Source: Rubellimicrobium thermophilum DSM 16684 (GTDB lineage Bacteria; Pseudomonadota; Alphaproteobacteria; Rhodobacterales; Rhodobacteraceae). From it: DNA of 64,000 bases. The notes beneath the pieces are model-generated. The model was not told the origin of the DNA. It ran no database searches and worked only from the letters and a program-made list of their open reading frames with translations. The DNA lies in contig NZ_KE557321.1 in assembly GCF_000442315.1 (NCBI RefSeq), positions 132,124-196,123 of the forward strand. Reading direction: 5' to 3'. How positions within the stretch are numbered: position 1 is the stretch's first letter; each line of letters begins with the position of its first letter. Made by a program: the position numbers and the translations under genes. Shown piece after piece: positions 63,370 through 64,000 of this stretch.

Positions 63370-64000
63370 TCAAGGCGACAGGGCGGCTGCGAGGGGCTCC
63401 CATGTCAGGCCGCGGCGCAGGCGCGCGGCCGGGCGGCCGCCTTCCAGAGCCAGGAGATGCAGCCAGCCATTGTCGAGGAGCGCCCGCATATCCGCATGGC
63501 GGGCGAGGATCGGCGTCATCGCCTCGGGCGGGGCCTCGATCAGCACGGTCAGGCGCAGGGGCTCGTGCACCAGGCGATCGCCGTCATGCACCGCCTGCCA
63601 GGGCAGACCAGCGCGCAGCGGCCCGCCATTGCCCTCGACCACGCCGAGCCCGCCGGTGACATTGTGCAGCAGCTTGTTGCCCGAGCCGAAGGCCGCCGGC
63701 GCCACGGCCGAGCCATAATACTGCAGCGCGATCCAGCTGGCCACGACGACGGGAGCGGTCAGGATCAGCTCGAGCGTGGCGAAATCCCGGTCGGCGCGCC
63801 AGGCATAATCATGCAGGAAGACGCGCCCCCCCAGATCCACCCCGCGCGTGAGGGCACGGGGGGCAGCGATGAAGGCCGCACAGCCCGCCAAGCCCCATTC
63901 GGGCCGCGTCTCGGCCCAGTCGGCAGCCCGTGCGGGCAGGGTGACGGGGCGCGCGCCCGGCAGGCGGGCGGCCCGCTCGGCTCGCGCCAGCGCCCCCGCC
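63370..64000 (-). CDS. dabA: DabA-type inorganic carbon transporter subunit (DUF2309), C-terminal part; runs off the window
   Basis: The window holds about 210 C-terminal residues and the frame is open to base 64000. [40 protein letters not shown], split here by family motif order, then [31 protein letters not shown] and [13 protein letters not shown] are the hallmarks of DabA. With a NuoL-like DabB it takes up inorganic carbon using the proton gradient. The rest of the gene and dabB would lie beyond 64000. The start codon is outside the window. Confidence 0.85.
   Translation of the reverse strand, partial: AGALARAERAARLPGARPVTLPARAADWAETRPEWGLAGCAAFIAAPRALTRGVDLGGRVFLHDYAWRADRDFATLELILTAPVVVASWIALQYYGSAVAPAAFGSGNKLLHNVTGGLGVVEGNGGPLRAGLPWQAVHDGDRLVHEPLRLTVLIEAPPEAMTPILARHADMRALLDNGWLHLLALEGGRPAARLRRGLTWEPLAAALSP

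Overview
This is a GC-rich chromosomal window, and gene content points to an alphaproteobacterium of the order Rhodobacterales. Evidence: a CcrM-type adenine methyltransferase, a split F0-only ATP synthase operon with a b/b' pair, a Rhodobacter-style sulfolipid operon (sqdB-sqdD-sqdC), a sulfurtransferase-aminotransferase pair, and a GcvT-fused FAD oxidoreductase. The genus cannot be fixed from sequence alone. I see no rRNA, tRNA, CRISPR array, insertion sequence or prophage; nearly everything is core or housekeeping.

Layout. 1-7 kb: rnhB, ccrM, an alkane monooxygenase (alkB), lolA, a small lytic transglycosylase lipoprotein, hspQ and free methionine sulfoxide reductase. 7-16 kb: an XRE-cupin regulator with a dimethylglycine-dehydrogenase-like oxidoreductase, a RluA-type pseudouridine synthase, dapA, a large lytic transglycosylase, a GlcNAc kinase and rsmD. 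16-24 kb: a ferredoxin/rubredoxin reductase, a peroxiredoxin, pterin dehydratase, a FemAB-like/GDPD/RidA cluster and a type I secretion ABC transporter with its HlyD adaptor. 24-34 kb: mlaA-mlaC, PBP1A, glnK-amtB, aromatic/aspartate aminotransferase, mercaptopyruvate sulfurtransferase, a glycosyltransferase, and LysR and ArsR regulators. 34-43 kb: the F0 operon (atpI-B-E-F'-F), an OmpA lipoprotein, ada-like, nth, adenosine kinase, a SIS-domain deaminase, nagA and a degenerate histidine kinase. 43-48 kb: the sulfolipid operon, an odd C-ending-codon ORF and hemF. 48-64 kb: an RsmC-like methyltransferase, clpS, a HAD hydrolase, a SPOR-domain D,D-carboxypeptidase, an O-demethylase-like GcvT-fold protein, yejFEBA, a membrane cytochrome c, pheA, hemE and the C-terminus of dabA.

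Themes. Cell-wall metabolism recurs: two lytic transglycosylases, PBP1A, a D,D-carboxypeptidase, GlcNAc kinase, NagA, a SIS deaminase and the Yej peptide importer could together make and recycle peptidoglycan. Envelope lipid functions also recur (MlaA/MlaC, LolA, sulfolipid, GDPD).

The most striking global feature is technical or evolutionary: about 16 single-base indels break or locally scramble 12 conserved genes, including essential ones (atpE, dapA). Most lie in homopolymers, so sequencing or consensus error is the likeliest explanation, and absent functions should not be inferred from this assembly. The best biological leads are two dispersed repeat families, an XRE operator palindrome, an ArsR-linked inverted repeat, a perfect CtrA-type box, an ORF with aberrant codon usage, a DUF2798-type gene inside the sulfolipid operon, and a histidine kinase lacking its ATP-binding Asn.
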